Assembly: GCF_019613955.1 (NCBI RefSeq)
Contig: NZ_CP080443.1
Location: 3,147,001-3,211,000 of the forward strand
From: Chryseobacterium sp. LJ668
GTDB lineage: Bacteria; Bacteroidota; Bacteroidia; Flavobacteriales; Weeksellaceae
Direction: 5' to 3'
Length of the DNA stretch: 64,000 bases
In this document: piece after piece, positions 26,134-35,079 of the stretch
Numbering within the stretch: position 1 is the first letter of the stretch
Layout of the letters: the number at the start of each line of letters is the position of its first letter
Position numbers and translations under genes: made by a program
Notes under the pieces: model-generated
What the model was told of the DNA's origin: nothing
Seen by the model: the letters and a program-made list of their open reading frames with translations, nothing else
Databases searched by the model: none

Positions 26134-26520
26134 TTACCAACGACTTCCGCCGCCTCCGTTACCTCCACGGTTGTTGTTGTTTCCGTAACCGCCACCGCTG
26201 TTACCTCCACCACCAGTACGGTTGTTACCATAACTTCCACCACCGCTTCTGTTATTATCAAAGCTTCTTCTTGGTTTTTCTTCTCTTGGCTTAGCCTCAG
26301 ACACGTTAAGAATCTTACCGTTAAGTTCTTTTTGGTTAAGAGCTTCAATAGCTTGAGCTCCTTCTTCGTCACCCATTTCTACGAAACCGAAACCTCTAGA
26401 ACGACCAGTTTCTCTGTCTGTAACAATTTTAGCAGATGATACATCGCCAAATTCTGCGAATAAATCGTGCAACTCATATTCTTTAGTTGCGTAATTGATG
26501 TTTGAAACAAAAATGTTCAT
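26134..26520 (-). CDS. RRM RNA-binding protein with Gly-rich tail
   Basis: A 128-residue protein. Residues 1-80 are one RNA recognition motif with RNP2 (MNIFVSNI) and RNP1 (RSRGFGFVEM), both with the RNA-stacking aromatics. The rest is a low-complexity Gly/Asn/Arg tail with GGGS/NNRG/GGYGNN units, similar to eukaryotic and cyanobacterial cold-inducible glycine-rich RNA-binding proteins. It probably chaperones RNA in the cytoplasm. Monocistronic, with a 265-base upstream region that shows only AT-rich sequence. Confidence 0.92.
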   Translation of the reverse strand: MNIFVSNINYATKEYELHDLFAEFGDVSSAKIVTDRETGRSRGFGFVEMGDEEGAQAIEALNQKELNGKILNVSEAKPREEKPRRSFDNNRSGGGSYGNNRTGGGGNSGGGYGNNNNRGGNGGGGSRW

Positions 26521-26785
26521 TTTGAAAAAAAATTAAAAATTAATATAAATTCTGGTATAAAAGAAAAACAACATAATAATGAACATAATATTGATTCCTG
26601 ATATAAACGCTTGCAAGATACAATTAAAATAAGTAAATCAAAACTTTTTTTTAAGTATTTCATTGATTAAAGAAAATTTAATATAAGAATGTGATAATTT
26701 AGCTTAAATTCAACGTTTTAGATGAATGATTGACAATCATTGTTACCTAAAAACCGTATTAAAAATGTATAAAAAACAGTAAAAA
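26521..26785. other. 265-base AT-rich spacer
   Basis: Upstream region of both the RRM gene and the DUF6157 gene. I see a TATCTTG-like box on the minus strand near 26617-26623 but no full promoter, no hairpin and no open frame of note. Confidence 0.4.
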
Positions 26786-27190
26786 ATGCATACTACTAAT
26801 TACATCAATACATTAATTGAAACAGCAGATGACTGCCCTGTTTCAGAAGGTCAGATTCCGCCGGAAAAGAAAGAAAAAACATTGGCCAATCTGCAATATG
26901 ATCTTTTAATAAAAAGCCCTTATCGATATACTTCTGACGACATCATTTTTAGATGCTATATGATCAAAAATGACATTTCAGGAGAAGGAAAAGCCGAAAG
27001 GGAAAACTTCTTTTCAAAAGGTCAGGCCTGCCTTCGTTCATCACCTTTAGCGAAAAGATATGGCTTCGGATTTCATCATAATGCCGACAGTAAAGTTGCC
27101 ATTTTTCCTATTGAAAGCGATCAATATCAAAATTTAGTTCAAAATGAGTCGGTAAAAAAAGTTAAAGCAATGCGCTCAAAAAGAAAATAA
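26786..27190 (+). CDS. DUF6157-like protein
   Basis: A 134-residue soluble protein matching the DUF6157 pattern, MHTTNYINTLIETADDCP at the start, then a PPEKKEKTLANLQYDLLIKSPYRYTSDDIIFRCYMIKND core and SKGQACLRSSPLAKRYGFGFHHNADSKVAIFP near the end. Role unknown. No signal peptide or membrane helix is visible. It has its own intergenic region and precedes the thioesterase gene by 95 bases. Confidence 0.8.
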   Translation: MHTTNYINTLIETADDCPVSEGQIPPEKKEKTLANLQYDLLIKSPYRYTSDDIIFRCYMIKNDISGEGKAERENFFSKGQACLRSSPLAKRYGFGFHHNADSKVAIFPIESDQYQNLVQNESVKKVKAMRSKRK

Positions 27191-27258
27191 TTAAAATGAT
27201 AAATACTCCTTGTTTGATTAATTCATGATGAACACTCACCTTTTTCAGTTTTAAACAT

Positions 27259-27266
27259 TAAATTTG
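27259..27266 (+). promoter_or_regulatory. -7 promoter box for the thioesterase-regulator operon
   Basis: TAAATTTG, full TAnnTTTG match, 19 bases before the ATG at 27286. Confidence 0.45.
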
Positions 27267-27285
27267 TGCTGCAAATATTACGTAT

Positions 27286-27681
27286 ATGAATTATCATACC
27301 AGAAAATGGGTAAAACCTGAAGATTTAAATCCCAACCAATCTCTTTTTGGAGGAAAATTATTACAGTGGATTGACGAAGAGGCCGCTCTGTATGCCGTAA
27401 TTCAGCTTGAGAACAAAAAAGTGGTAACAAAATACATCTCAGAAATCAACTTTGTGAGTTCTGCAAAACAGGGTGATATCATTGAAATTGGGATTGAAGT
27501 TTCAGCTTTCGGTTCTACTTCCCTTACCTTAAAATGTGCAGTGCGAAACAAAATGACGCATCAAACTATTATTACAGTTGAAAAAATTGTAATGGTAAAT
27601 CTTGACGAAAATGGCAACCCATCGCAACACGGGAAAACCAAAGTAGAATTTGTAAAAGACAGGTTGAGCGGTCAATTATGA
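27286..27681 (+). CDS. Hotdog-fold acyl-CoA thioesterase
   Basis: A 131-residue hotdog-fold protein of the YciA/BACH type, which hydrolyses acyl-CoA thioesters. The acidic catalytic region NPNQSLFGGKLLQWIDEEAALYA carries the conserved Asn, Gly and Asp; then INFVSSAKQGDIIEIGIEVSAFGSTSLTL is the core helix-strand part. Such proteins work as dimers or trimers of dimers in the cytoplasm. Its stop overlaps the start of the AraC-type regulator gene (ATGA), so the two are coupled. Confidence 0.87.
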   Translation: MNYHTRKWVKPEDLNPNQSLFGGKLLQWIDEEAALYAVIQLENKKVVTKYISEINFVSSAKQGDIIEIGIEVSAFGSTSLTLKCAVRNKMTHQTIITVEKIVMVNLDENGNPSQHGKTKVEFVKDRLSGQL

Positions 27682-28238
27682 AAATTTTTATAAAAAATAT
27701 GGTTTGTGACCGTTGCATTGCAGCAGTTGCAGGTATTTTTGAAAAACTTGACATTCGGTTTAAAGATATTCGGTTAGGAGAAGTTGAAACAGAAGCAGAC
27801 ATTTTAGAAACTGATTGGATTCAGATAGAAAATAAACTTGAAGAAATTGGCTTTGAGATTATAAAAAATCCTTCTCAGCAACTGATCGAGAATATTAAAA
27901 ATCTTATTATTTTAAAAATAGGAAGATTAGATACAGATGAAAACTTTGTACTATCAAATTTCCTAAGCATTGCGCTTCATAAAGATTATAGCTCTTTGTC
28001 TAAGGTGTTTTCGCAAAACGAAAATTTCACATTAGAGCAATATTATATTCTTCAAAAAATCGAGAAAGTAAAAGAACTCTTGTTCAACAACGATTTTACT
28101 TTAACTGAAATTGCCGGACACATGGGTTACAAAAGTGTACAGCATCTCTCATCGCAATTCAAAACCACGACAGGCTACACTCCTACTGAGTTTAAAAAAT
28201 TAGAAGTTCACAACAGAAAACCGCTTGATCAGGTTTGA
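27678..28238 (+). CDS. AraC-family regulator with HMA-like Cys-x-x-Cys head
   Basis: A 186-residue regulator. The first 65 residues resemble a heavy-metal-associated domain: MKIFIKNMVCDRCIAAVAGIF has the CxxC pair (C10, C13) at the HMA position, and EEIGFEII closes the strand pattern. The C-terminal half is a complete AraC DNA-binding domain (DYSSLSKVF ... LTEIAGHMGYKSVQHLSSQFKTTTGYTPTEFKKL). Since the copper ATPase gene lies immediately downstream (about 180 bases), it is probably a copper-responsive activator or repressor; the metal is inferred. Confidence 0.83.
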   Translation: MKIFIKNMVCDRCIAAVAGIFEKLDIRFKDIRLGEVETEADILETDWIQIENKLEEIGFEIIKNPSQQLIENIKNLIILKIGRLDTDENFVLSNFLSIALHKDYSSLSKVFSQNENFTLEQYYILQKIEKVKELLFNNDFTLTEIAGHMGYKSVQHLSSQFKTTTGYTPTEFKKLEVHNRKPLDQV

Positions 28239-28293
28239 ATTAACAGTTGTAGAGTATTAAGTCATTCAGTTATTAGTTTACAATTTAACCGCT

Positions 28294-28333
<40 letters not shown>

Positions 28334-28418
28334 CATCCAAATTCTATAAACATTATCCTTAAATTTATAACAGTCTTTAGCTTTGATTATAGAAATTTGC
28401 ACAATAAATTTAAGCATC

Positions 28419-31157
28419 ATGCAAGAGCAATATAAAATAATTGGGATGACCTGCTCAGGTTGTCAGAAAAAAATTTCAGACAAGCTCAATAGCCTAGAAA
28501 ATATAAATGCTGATATTGACCTCGAAAATCAAATAGCTATCATAATTTCTGATAAAGCGATTGATGTGAATCATTTAAATAAAGCTTTAGAGGAAATCGG
28601 GGATTACAAATTGGAAGATCTAAACAATCCCGAAAAGTCTTTTATAAAACCCCAGGACAGAGTTTCTGTATCATCAGTTTATTACTGCCCGATGGAGTGT
28701 GAGGACGAGAAAGTATACTTTAAACAAGGTGAAAGATGTCCGGTGTGCAATATGTTTTTAGTTCCGATAGAGGAAAAACTGGCACAGGATCCAGATTTCA
28801 AACCTGCATTTTCAAAAGCCCATTTACCTGAATCTTTTAAACAACACATTGGAGATTATTACTGTCCGATGTTCTGCGAAGGTGAAAAAGTGTATGATAA
28901 AAAAGGTGATTGTCCGGTCTGTTATATGCATTTAGAGGAAATTACTGAAGAATTAGTCAAACATTCAGAATGGAATCATTCACATACTCATGATCATGAA
29001 CATCTAGAAGTTCCTACAGTCACTGACGATATGGCAGGAAAATACTATTGCCCTATGTTCTGCGAAGGTGATAAAACTTACGACAGCAATGTAGGATGCC
29101 CTGTCTGCGGAATGGATTTGGTACAATATCCCGACAAAAAAAGTAATAGCGGAGAAGATGATACATTCAATATTTTAAAAAGAAAATTTATTATTTCTTT
29201 AATTTTTACAATTCCCGTTTTCATTCTTTCGATGGGCGGAATGTTGATTGATTTTACTTTTTCACATCAAATCCAGGGCTTTATTGAACTTATTTTAACC
29301 GTTCCCATATTGTTCTATTCCGGATGGTTTCTGATGAAAAGAGGTTTTATTTCTTTTAGAACTTGGAATTTAAATATGTTTAGCCTAATTGCTTTAGGAG
29401 TTTCTGCAGCATTCATTTTCAGTATTGTTGCTTTACTGTTTCCTGATATTGTTCCACATGAAATCCGTGGTCACAGCCATGATAGTCCGCTATATTTTGA
29501 AGCGGTTTGCGTAATCATTACATTAGTCATTTTAGGGCAATTAATGGAAGCTTTGGCCCATAAAAAAACAGGAAACGCTATTAAAGAGTTAATAGATCTT
29601 TCTCCGAACGATGCCAATTTAATGATCAATGATGAAGAAAAAATAGTTCCGCTGTCAGAAATAAAAATAGGAGACCTGTTAAAGGTAAAACCCGGTGAAA
29701 AAATTCCGGTTGACGGAAAAATCATCGAAGGAAACTCTATAGTTGATGAAAGTATGATAACCGGAGAGCCCATTCCTGTAGAGAAAAAGATAGGTGATAA
29801 AGTAAGTTCCGGAACCATCAACGGACACCAGGTTTTCATTATGAAAGCAGAAAAAGTAGGTAACGAAACCTTGCTTTCAAAAATTATTAAAATGGTCAAC
29901 GATGCAAGCAGAAGTCGGGCCCCGATTCAGAAACTGACTGATAAAGTTGCTAAAGTTTTTGTTCCGATTGTTATTTTGACGGCGGTCATAACATTTTTTC
30001 TGTGGCAAATTTTCGGTCCTGAAGGCAAACAAAGTCTTTTCGCATTCGTAAATGCGGTTGCGGTTCTCATCGTGGCTTGTCCTTGTGCTCTGGGTCTTGC
30101 AACTCCAATGTCTTTGATGGTAGGGATTGGTAAAGGAGCCAAAAATGGTATTCTCATTAAAAATGCTGAAGCACTTGAACAAATGAATAAAGTAAACGTT
30201 TTAATTACTGACAAAACAGGTACTTTAACGGAAGGAAAACCTTCGGTTGTGCATATTGAAAATTTAAATAATGAACCCAATTTAATTTTAAAATTGGCCT
30301 ACTCACTAAACCAAAATTCAGAACATCCACTGTCAAATGCGGTCATTAAAAAAGCTAAGGCTGATAATATTTCGGCAGAAAAAGTTGAAAAATTTGAAAA
30401 TATTTCCGGTAAAGGCGTAAAAGGGTATATTAATGGTAAAATGGTTTATTTAGGAAACGAAAACCTCTTAGTTTCAAATGAAATTAAGATTCCTGAAAAT
30501 TTAAAACTGAAAGCCAATGAAATTCAATCAAAAGCCCATACCATTTCTTATGTTGCGCAGGAAAATGAAGTGTTAGGACTAATAAGTTTTACTGATAAAA
30601 TAAAGGAAAGCTCGAAAAAAGCAGTAGAATTACTTATGAGTGACGGTATTGATGTTATTATGATGACCGGCGACAATGAGCACACCGCAAAAGCTGTTGC
30701 AGACGCACTAGGAATTAAACATTTTAAAGCCAATTGTCTTCCTGAAGATAAGTTGAACGAAGTAAAAAAGCTTCAGCAGCAAGGAAAAATCGTGGCGATG
30801 ACCGGAGATGGAATTAACGACTCTCCCGCTTTAGCTCAGGCAAACATTGGAATTGCAATGGGAACAGGAACAGATGTTGCCATAGAAAGTGCAGAAATTA
30901 CTTTATTGAAAGGTGACCTTGTTGGCGTAGCCAAAGCAAAAATTTTAAGCGAAAAACTTCTCAGAAATATCAAAGAAAATCTATTTTTTGCCTTTATCTA
31001 CAATATTCTGGGAATACCGATTGCGGCAGGATTGTTGTATCCTTTTTTTGGAATTTTATTGTCACCAATGATTGCTGCGGCGGCAATGAGCTTCAGTTCT
31101 TTATCTGTGATTTTAAATTCACTACGATTAAATTCTGTGGATGTAAATATTAAATAA
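28419..31157 (+). CDS. copA: Copper-translocating P1B-type ATPase with four metal-binding domains
   Basis: Inner-membrane Cu+ exporter, 912 residues from the ATG at 28419 (the upstream candidate would add 12 unlikely residues). The N-terminus has an HMA with CxxC (C12, C15), then three YYCPM-type heavy-metal-binding repeats near residues 88, 146 and 208, each with a C-x2-C-like CPVC pair, and an HSHTHDHEH histidine tract. Eight membrane helices follow, with the CPC metal site ([13 protein letters not shown], about residue 553), phosphorylation loop [10 protein letters not shown] (about 597), HP motif (SEHPLS) and hinge [11 protein letters not shown] (about 796). Export of copper protects the cell; the AraC regulator upstream fits. 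Confidence 0.95.
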   Translation: MQEQYKIIGMTCSGCQKKISDKLNSLENINADIDLENQIAIIISDKAIDVNHLNKALEEIGDYKLEDLNNPEKSFIKPQDRVSVSSVYYCPMECEDEKVYFKQGERCPVCNMFLVPIEEKLAQDPDFKPAFSKAHLPESFKQHIGDYYCPMFCEGEKVYDKKGDCPVCYMHLEEITEELVKHSEWNHSHTHDHEHLEVPTVTDDMAGKYYCPMFCEGDKTYDSNVGCPVCGMDLVQYPDKKSNSGEDDTFNILKRKFIISLIFTIPVFILSMGGMLIDFTFSHQIQGFIELILTVPILFYSGWFLMKRGFISFRTWNLNMFSLIALGVSAAFIFSIVALLFPDIVPHEIRGHSHDSPLYFEAVCVIITLVILGQLMEALAHKKTGNAIKELIDLSPNDANLMINDEEKIVPLSEIKIGDLLKVKPGEKIPVDGKIIEGNSIVDESMITGEPIPVEKKIGDKVSSGTINGHQVFIMKAEKVGNETLLSKIIKMVNDASRSRAPIQKLTDKVAKVFVPIVILTAVITFFLWQIFGPEGKQSLFAFVNAVAVLIVACPCALGLATPMSLMVGIGKGAKNGILIKNAEALEQMNKVNVLITDKTGTLTEGKPSVVHIENLNNEPNLILKLAYSLNQNSEHPLSNAVIKKAKADNISAEKVEKFENISGKGVKGYINGKMVYLGNENLLVSNEIKIPENLKLKANEIQSKAHTISYVAQENEVLGLISFTDKIKESSKKAVELLMSDGIDVIMMTGDNEHTAKAVADALGIKHFKANCLPEDKLNEVKKLQQQGKIVAMTGDGINDSPALAQANIGIAMGTGTDVAIESAEITLLKGDLVGVAKAKILSEKLLRNIKENLFFAFIYNILGIPIAAGLLYPFFGILLSPMIAAAAMSFSSLSVILNSLRLNSVDVNIK

Positions 31158-31169
31158 ACCCCCGCGTTG

Positions 31170-31184
31170 TTTGTCACTGACAAA
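31170..31184. promoter_or_regulatory. 15-base palindrome between copA and DUF72 genes
   Basis: TTTGTCA and TGACAAA flank a single C, just after the copA stop and about 50 bases before the next ATG. The one-base centre is unlike a terminator hairpin; operator or chance. Confidence 0.3.
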
Positions 31185-31231
31185 TGATTAAAAGATTAAA
31201 AGATTAAAGGTGTTTTTAAATATTACTCAAA

Positions 31232-31963
31232 ATGAAAAAAGATCAAGTTTATATTGGCTGCTCCGGTTTCTACAACAGTGATTGGAAGGGTTCTCTGTAT
31301 CCGGAAGATGCGAAGAGCAAAGACTTTCTAACCTTATATTCTCAGCAATTCAATTCAGTTGAGATCAATTCAACCTTTTACAGAAAACCGACGGTAAAAA
31401 CTTTATTGAAATGGTTCGACGAAACACCTGATGATTTTAGATTTTTCATTAAAATACCAAAGACGATTTCTCATGAAAAACGTCTGGAAAGCTGTAAAGA
31501 AGAAATTACAGAATTTTGCAATCATATTGAAGCTAATCTGAAGGAAAAACTTGCCGGATTTTTATATCAGTTTCCGCCTTCGTTTAAAAATACAACCGAT
31601 AATTTAAACCTTATTTTAGAAAATCTTGATTTTCAATTTTTAAATGTGATTGAATTCCGACATTTTTCATGGTGGAATGATGAAATCTTTAAAGTTTTGA
31701 AAGAAAACAACACTATTTTCTCAGGAGTCAGTTTTCCGGGAAATCTTCCTGAAGACGTTATTATTAATTCGAATGACACACTTTACTATCGTTTACATGG
31801 GAAACCTATACTTTATAAGTCAGAATATTCAGAAGAATTTTTGAAAAGTTTAGCCGAAAGCCTGAAAAATTTACAAAAGAAATCCTATATATTCTTCAAC
31901 AATACCTGGGGAACAGCAGCTGTTAAAAACGGATTGTATTTAAAAGAACAATTGGTAAAATAA
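31232..31963 (+). CDS. DUF72 TIM-barrel protein
   Basis: A 243-residue YecE/DUF72 family protein. The start YIGCSGFYNSDWKGSLYPEDAKSKDFLTLYSQQFNSVEINSTFYRKPT is diagnostic, with DFRFFIKIPKTISHEKRL and IEFRHFSWWNDEIF later, and the closing IFFNNTWGTAAVKN. The family is TIM-barrel-like with an unknown reaction, sometimes near iron-sulfur or nucleic-acid genes. Only the palindrome separates it from copA, so readthrough is possible; the fold has no metal-transport role that I know of. Confidence 0.88.
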   Translation: MKKDQVYIGCSGFYNSDWKGSLYPEDAKSKDFLTLYSQQFNSVEINSTFYRKPTVKTLLKWFDETPDDFRFFIKIPKTISHEKRLESCKEEITEFCNHIEANLKEKLAGFLYQFPPSFKNTTDNLNLILENLDFQFLNVIEFRHFSWWNDEIFKVLKENNTIFSGVSFPGNLPEDVIINSNDTLYYRLHGKPILYKSEYSEEFLKSLAESLKNLQKKSYIFFNNTWGTAAVKNGLYLKEQLVK

Positions 31964-32065
31964 TTTATTAATAATAATCGAAATTTGCTGAAATACTGGA
32001 ATAAAATTGTTAACTTTAATTTGTAAAATTTAACATTTTTTAACAATTTAATTTCCATTATTTTT

Positions 32066-32932
32066 ATGAAGAAAAACTTTGCGGAAAAGTCTTTAGACAA
32101 GGCTTTTCTAGGGATGTTTGCAACGATAAGCGCAGCATCATTTATGTTCACAGGTTGCAATCAGAAACAAGAAATCAAAACGTCTGAAAACAATATTTTA
32201 AAAGAGCATCCCGTCGCACCACTCGTCTCAGAAATTAATGATAAAAATATCATCTCAGACAGAAGAGTAATTTATCTAACGTTTGATGACGGTCCCAATC
32301 GCGGAACTGAAAATCTACTTAAAATTCTTCACAAAAGAAATGTCTGTGCAACAGCATTTTTGGTCGGTCAGCACGCCACCGGAAGTCAAAAGCAAAAAGA
32401 TGATCTTGAATTACTGAGAAAAGACTCACTGATAGAATTAGCCAACCACAGCTATACACACGCTCATAATAAATATACAGACTTTTACAAGAATTCTGCG
32501 ATTGTAATTCATGATTTTGATACTGCAATAGACAGTTTAAAATTAAAAAATAAAATTGCAAGAACACCCGGAAGAAACATCTGGAGACTCAATAATATTA
32601 CAAGTACCGATATTAAAACTTCAAACGAAGCTGCGAATAATCTTTATAGTGCGGGTTACAAAATAATTGGATGGGATCTTGAGTGGAAGCCTACTAATAA
32701 AATGGGATTAAAAGGAAACCATCAGATTATGCTGAAAAAAGTAGACAGCATTTTTTTTAACGACCTCGAAAAAACCTCAAGACATCTGGTTTTTCTTACC
32801 CATGATCAATATTTGACAGACGAAGACTCCGTTAATGAACTGGAATTGTTTATTGAAAAGCTGCAGAAAACAAATCGCTTTGTGTTTAGAAAAATTTCGG
32901 AATACCCGAGAATCAATGAGGTTTTAAATTAA
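32066..32932 (+). CDS. Polysaccharide deacetylase-family lipoprotein
   Basis: A 288-residue NodB-domain (carbohydrate esterase 4) protein, probably anchored as a lipoprotein (FMFTGC, Cys about residue 29). Metal and catalytic motifs: YLTFDDGPNRGT (catalytic Asp and metal Asp), ELANHSYTHAH (the H-x3-H pair) and the closing LTHDQYL. Typical substrates are N-acetylated glycans such as chitin fragments, peptidoglycan or surface polysaccharide. The substrate here is not given by sequence. Single gene with no partner in sight. Confidence 0.87.
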   Translation: MKKNFAEKSLDKAFLGMFATISAASFMFTGCNQKQEIKTSENNILKEHPVAPLVSEINDKNIISDRRVIYLTFDDGPNRGTENLLKILHKRNVCATAFLVGQHATGSQKQKDDLELLRKDSLIELANHSYTHAHNKYTDFYKNSAIVIHDFDTAIDSLKLKNKIARTPGRNIWRLNNITSTDIKTSNEAANNLYSAGYKIIGWDLEWKPTNKMGLKGNHQIMLKKVDSIFFNDLEKTSRHLVFLTHDQYLTDEDSVNELELFIEKLQKTNRFVFRKISEYPRINEVLN

Positions 32933-32954
32933 AATCGTAATCCTAGGTTGAATT

Positions 32955-33033
32955 GTCATTCTGACGAAGGAAGAATCTCATTTGAGAGTACTATAAAAAA
33001 TTCTTCACTAGATTTCATTTCGTTCAGAATGAC
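32955..33033. repeat. Dispersed inverted-repeat element, copy 1
   Basis: 79 bases bounded by GTCATTCTGAC and TTCAGAATGAC with GAAGAATCTC / TTCTTC inside. Two more copies of the same family lie at 56902-56978 and 57020-57092. No coding capacity. Confidence 0.75.
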
Positions 33034-33108
33034 AGTCAAACTTATTTTGTATTAATTAAAGAAACTAATAATTAGTTTTTCTATTCTAAATTTCAGAAAT
33101 TTGCAGCT

Positions 33109-33768
33109 ATGAGCATTCAGGAAAATTACGGCAATATAAAAAATCAGCTTCCGTCAACAGTTGAGTTGGTTGCAGTCTCAAAAACGCATTCTGTTTCAGC
33201 AATTCAGGAAGTTTACGATTTGGGACAGAGAGTTTTTGGTGAAAATAAAGTTCAGGAACTGGTTGAGAAACATCCTTTACTTCCCAAAGATATTCAATGG
33301 CATCTCATCGGACATCTTCAGACCAATAAAGTAAAATATATTGCAGAATTTATTGATACCATCCAAAGTGTAGATTCTGAAAAGCTTCTTAATGAAATCA
33401 ATAAAGAAGCCGCAAAGCATCACCGAAAAATAAAAGTTCTGCTTCAGGTAAAAATTGCAGACGAAGAAACAAAATTCGGACTGGAAATAGACGAAGCCAA
33501 AAATATTTTTCAAAAGTTTGTTGATGGTGCTTATTCAAATATCGAAATTACCGGATTGATGGGAATGGCAACTTTCACGGACGATAAAGATCAGGTAGGG
33601 AGAGAATTTCAAATTTTAAAAGATCTTTTTGATGAGTTAGATAAAACAAAAACATTAGAAACGCTTTCAATGGGGATGAGTGATGACTTCCCAACTGCCA
33701 TTAGTTGCGGGGCCAATTCTGTACGTGTTGGATCGGCTATTTTCGGAAGAAGAGATTATTCTCAATAG
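33109..33768 (+). CDS. yggS: YggS-family PLP homeostasis protein
   Basis: A 219-residue PLP-binding barrel protein of the YggS/PROSC group, which maintains pyridoxal phosphate balance and amino-acid pools. The PLP Lys is K25 in VAVSKTHSVSAIQEVYDLG, followed by VFGENKVQEL and IQWHLIGHLQTNKVKYI, and the phosphate-binding LSMGMSDDFPTAISCGANSVRVGSAIFG. All hallmark residues are present. It precedes the sigma-54 activator gene by 57 bases and has an imperfect -7 box (GAAATTTG) directly before the ATG. Confidence 0.94.
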   Translation: MSIQENYGNIKNQLPSTVELVAVSKTHSVSAIQEVYDLGQRVFGENKVQELVEKHPLLPKDIQWHLIGHLQTNKVKYIAEFIDTIQSVDSEKLLNEINKEAAKHHRKIKVLLQVKIADEETKFGLEIDEAKNIFQKFVDGAYSNIEITGLMGMATFTDDKDQVGREFQILKDLFDELDKTKTLETLSMGMSDDFPTAISCGANSVRVGSAIFGRRDYSQ

Positions 33769-33812
33769 CACATTTAGGAACAGTTTTTGATGCAAATTGA
33801 CGAAAAAAAACC

Positions 33813-33820
33813 TAAATTTG
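33813..33820 (+). promoter_or_regulatory. -7 promoter box abutting the sigma-54 activator start
   Basis: TAAATTTG, full TAnnTTTG match; a TTG lies 23 bases upstream at 33787-33789. The box ends 5 bases before the ATG at 33826, so the mRNA would be near-leaderless. It also rules against a start at 33787. Confidence 0.5.
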
Positions 33821-33825
33821 CGACT

Positions 33826-35010
33826 ATGCAAAAAATCCTTATTGTAGAAGACGAAAAAGCAATCTCCGGAGTACTCCACAGTATTCTATCGGATGAACTT
33901 CCCGATTATGAATTTTTAATTGCCGAAGATGGCCTTGAAGGTTATAAATGTGTGGAAAAAGAAGACTTTGCCTTAGTAATTTCAGATATCAAAATGCCTA
34001 AAATGTCGGGCACAGAGTTTTTGAAGCAGAGTTTGATTTTAAAACCTGAAACTACATTTATCATGATTTCAGGACATGCCGATATCGATTCTGCAGTAGC
34101 TTGCTTAAAGGATGGAGCTTACGATTTTATCTCAAAACCAATCGACATCAACCGATTGATTACTAGTGTAAAAAATGCCTTGGTAAAGGAAACTCTAAAG
34201 AAAGAAAATAAAAATCTTCAGACCGAAAATAAAACTCTTAAAAGAAAAGTCAACAAGAAATACCAGATGATTGGTGAATCTGCTCCGTTGAAAAAAATTC
34301 AGGAGATGATCGAGAAAGTTGCAGTTTCTGACGCAAGAGTTTTGATTACAGGACCTAACGGCGCCGGTAAAGAACTTGTAGCCCATGCGATTCATAATTT
34401 AAGTGAAAGAGCTAGAGGTCCGATGGTAGAAGTAAACTGTGCAGCAATACCTTCTGAATTGATCGAATCTGAACTTTTCGGTCATGTAAAAGGATCATTT
34501 ACAGGCGCTATCAAAGACAAGCAGGGAAAATTTGAACAGGCAAACGGCGGTACAATTTTTCTGGATGAAATCGGTGATATGAGTTTGATCGCTCAGGCAA
34601 AAGTATTGAGAGCACTTCAGGAAAGCAAAGTTTCTCCGGTAGGAAGCGACAAAGAGATAAAAGTTGATGTGAGAGTACTTGCGGCAACCAATAAAAATAT
34701 GGCTAAAGAAATCGATGCCGGAAGGTTCAGAGAAGATTTGTATCACAGGCTTTCTGTTATTGAGATCTACGTTCCGCCATTGGATGAGCGAAAAGAAGAT
34801 ATCAAATTATTGGTGGATCATTTTTCTACACTGATTTCTGATGAGCATGGTACTGCTTTAAAAAAATTCGATGATACTGCGATTGATGCTTTAAAGGCAC
34901 TTTCATGGACGGGAAATATCAGAGAATTGAGAAACGTTGTTGAGAGATTAATTATTCTGGGAGGAGCTACGGTTTCTGAAGAGGATGTTGCAAGTTTTGT
35001 AAGAAAATAA
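33826..35010 (+). CDS. NtrC-type sigma-54 activator with receiver but no DNA-binding domain
   Basis: A 394-residue response regulator. Residues 1-115 form a receiver with the phosphoacceptor D54 (VISDIKMPKMSG). Then comes the AAA+ activator domain: Walker A GPNGAGKEL, the sigma-54 contact GSFTGA (HVKGSFTGAIKDKQGKF), Walker B GGTIFLDEIGDM, and GRFREDLYHRLSVIEI with sensor arginines. The protein ends with TGNIRELRNVVERLIILGGATVSEEDVASFVRK, directly after the ATPase lid, so the usual C-terminal Fis-like helix-turn-helix (about 60-80 residues) is absent. Activation from solution, as in FlgR of Helicobacter, is a plausible parallel. No partner kinase is adjacent. Confidence 0.9.
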   Translation: MQKILIVEDEKAISGVLHSILSDELPDYEFLIAEDGLEGYKCVEKEDFALVISDIKMPKMSGTEFLKQSLILKPETTFIMISGHADIDSAVACLKDGAYDFISKPIDINRLITSVKNALVKETLKKENKNLQTENKTLKRKVNKKYQMIGESAPLKKIQEMIEKVAVSDARVLITGPNGAGKELVAHAIHNLSERARGPMVEVNCAAIPSELIESELFGHVKGSFTGAIKDKQGKFEQANGGTIFLDEIGDMSLIAQAKVLRALQESKVSPVGSDKEIKVDVRVLAATNKNMAKEIDAGRFREDLYHRLSVIEIYVPPLDERKEDIKLLVDHFSTLISDEHGTALKKFDDTAIDALKALSWTGNIRELRNVVERLIILGGATVSEEDVASFVRK

Positions 35011-35037
35011 TTTAATTTTAAATTAAAATAAATACTA

Positions 35038-35071
35038 AAAATTTGCAGTACTATTACTGCAAATTTTTTTT
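35038..35071 (+). terminator. Intrinsic terminator after the sigma-54 activator
   Basis: Perfect 13-base stem AAAATTTGCAGTA / TACTGCAAATTTT with a 4-base loop and a T tail, 9 bases before the MATE start codon. Confidence 0.75.
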
Positions 35072-35079
35072 GAACGGTT

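Noticed and set aside
26043..26372. Reverse-strand frame overlapping the RRM gene in another register
   Set aside because: It is a shifted reading of the Gly-rich repeat, with no independent start signal.
29471..30280. Open frames antisense to copA
   Set aside because: No domains, no promoter boxes, and explained by the codon bias of copA.
33787..33825. Earlier ATG for the sigma-54 activator
   Set aside because: The -7 box at 33813-33820 lies inside it, and the receiver fold starts at MQKILIVEDE.
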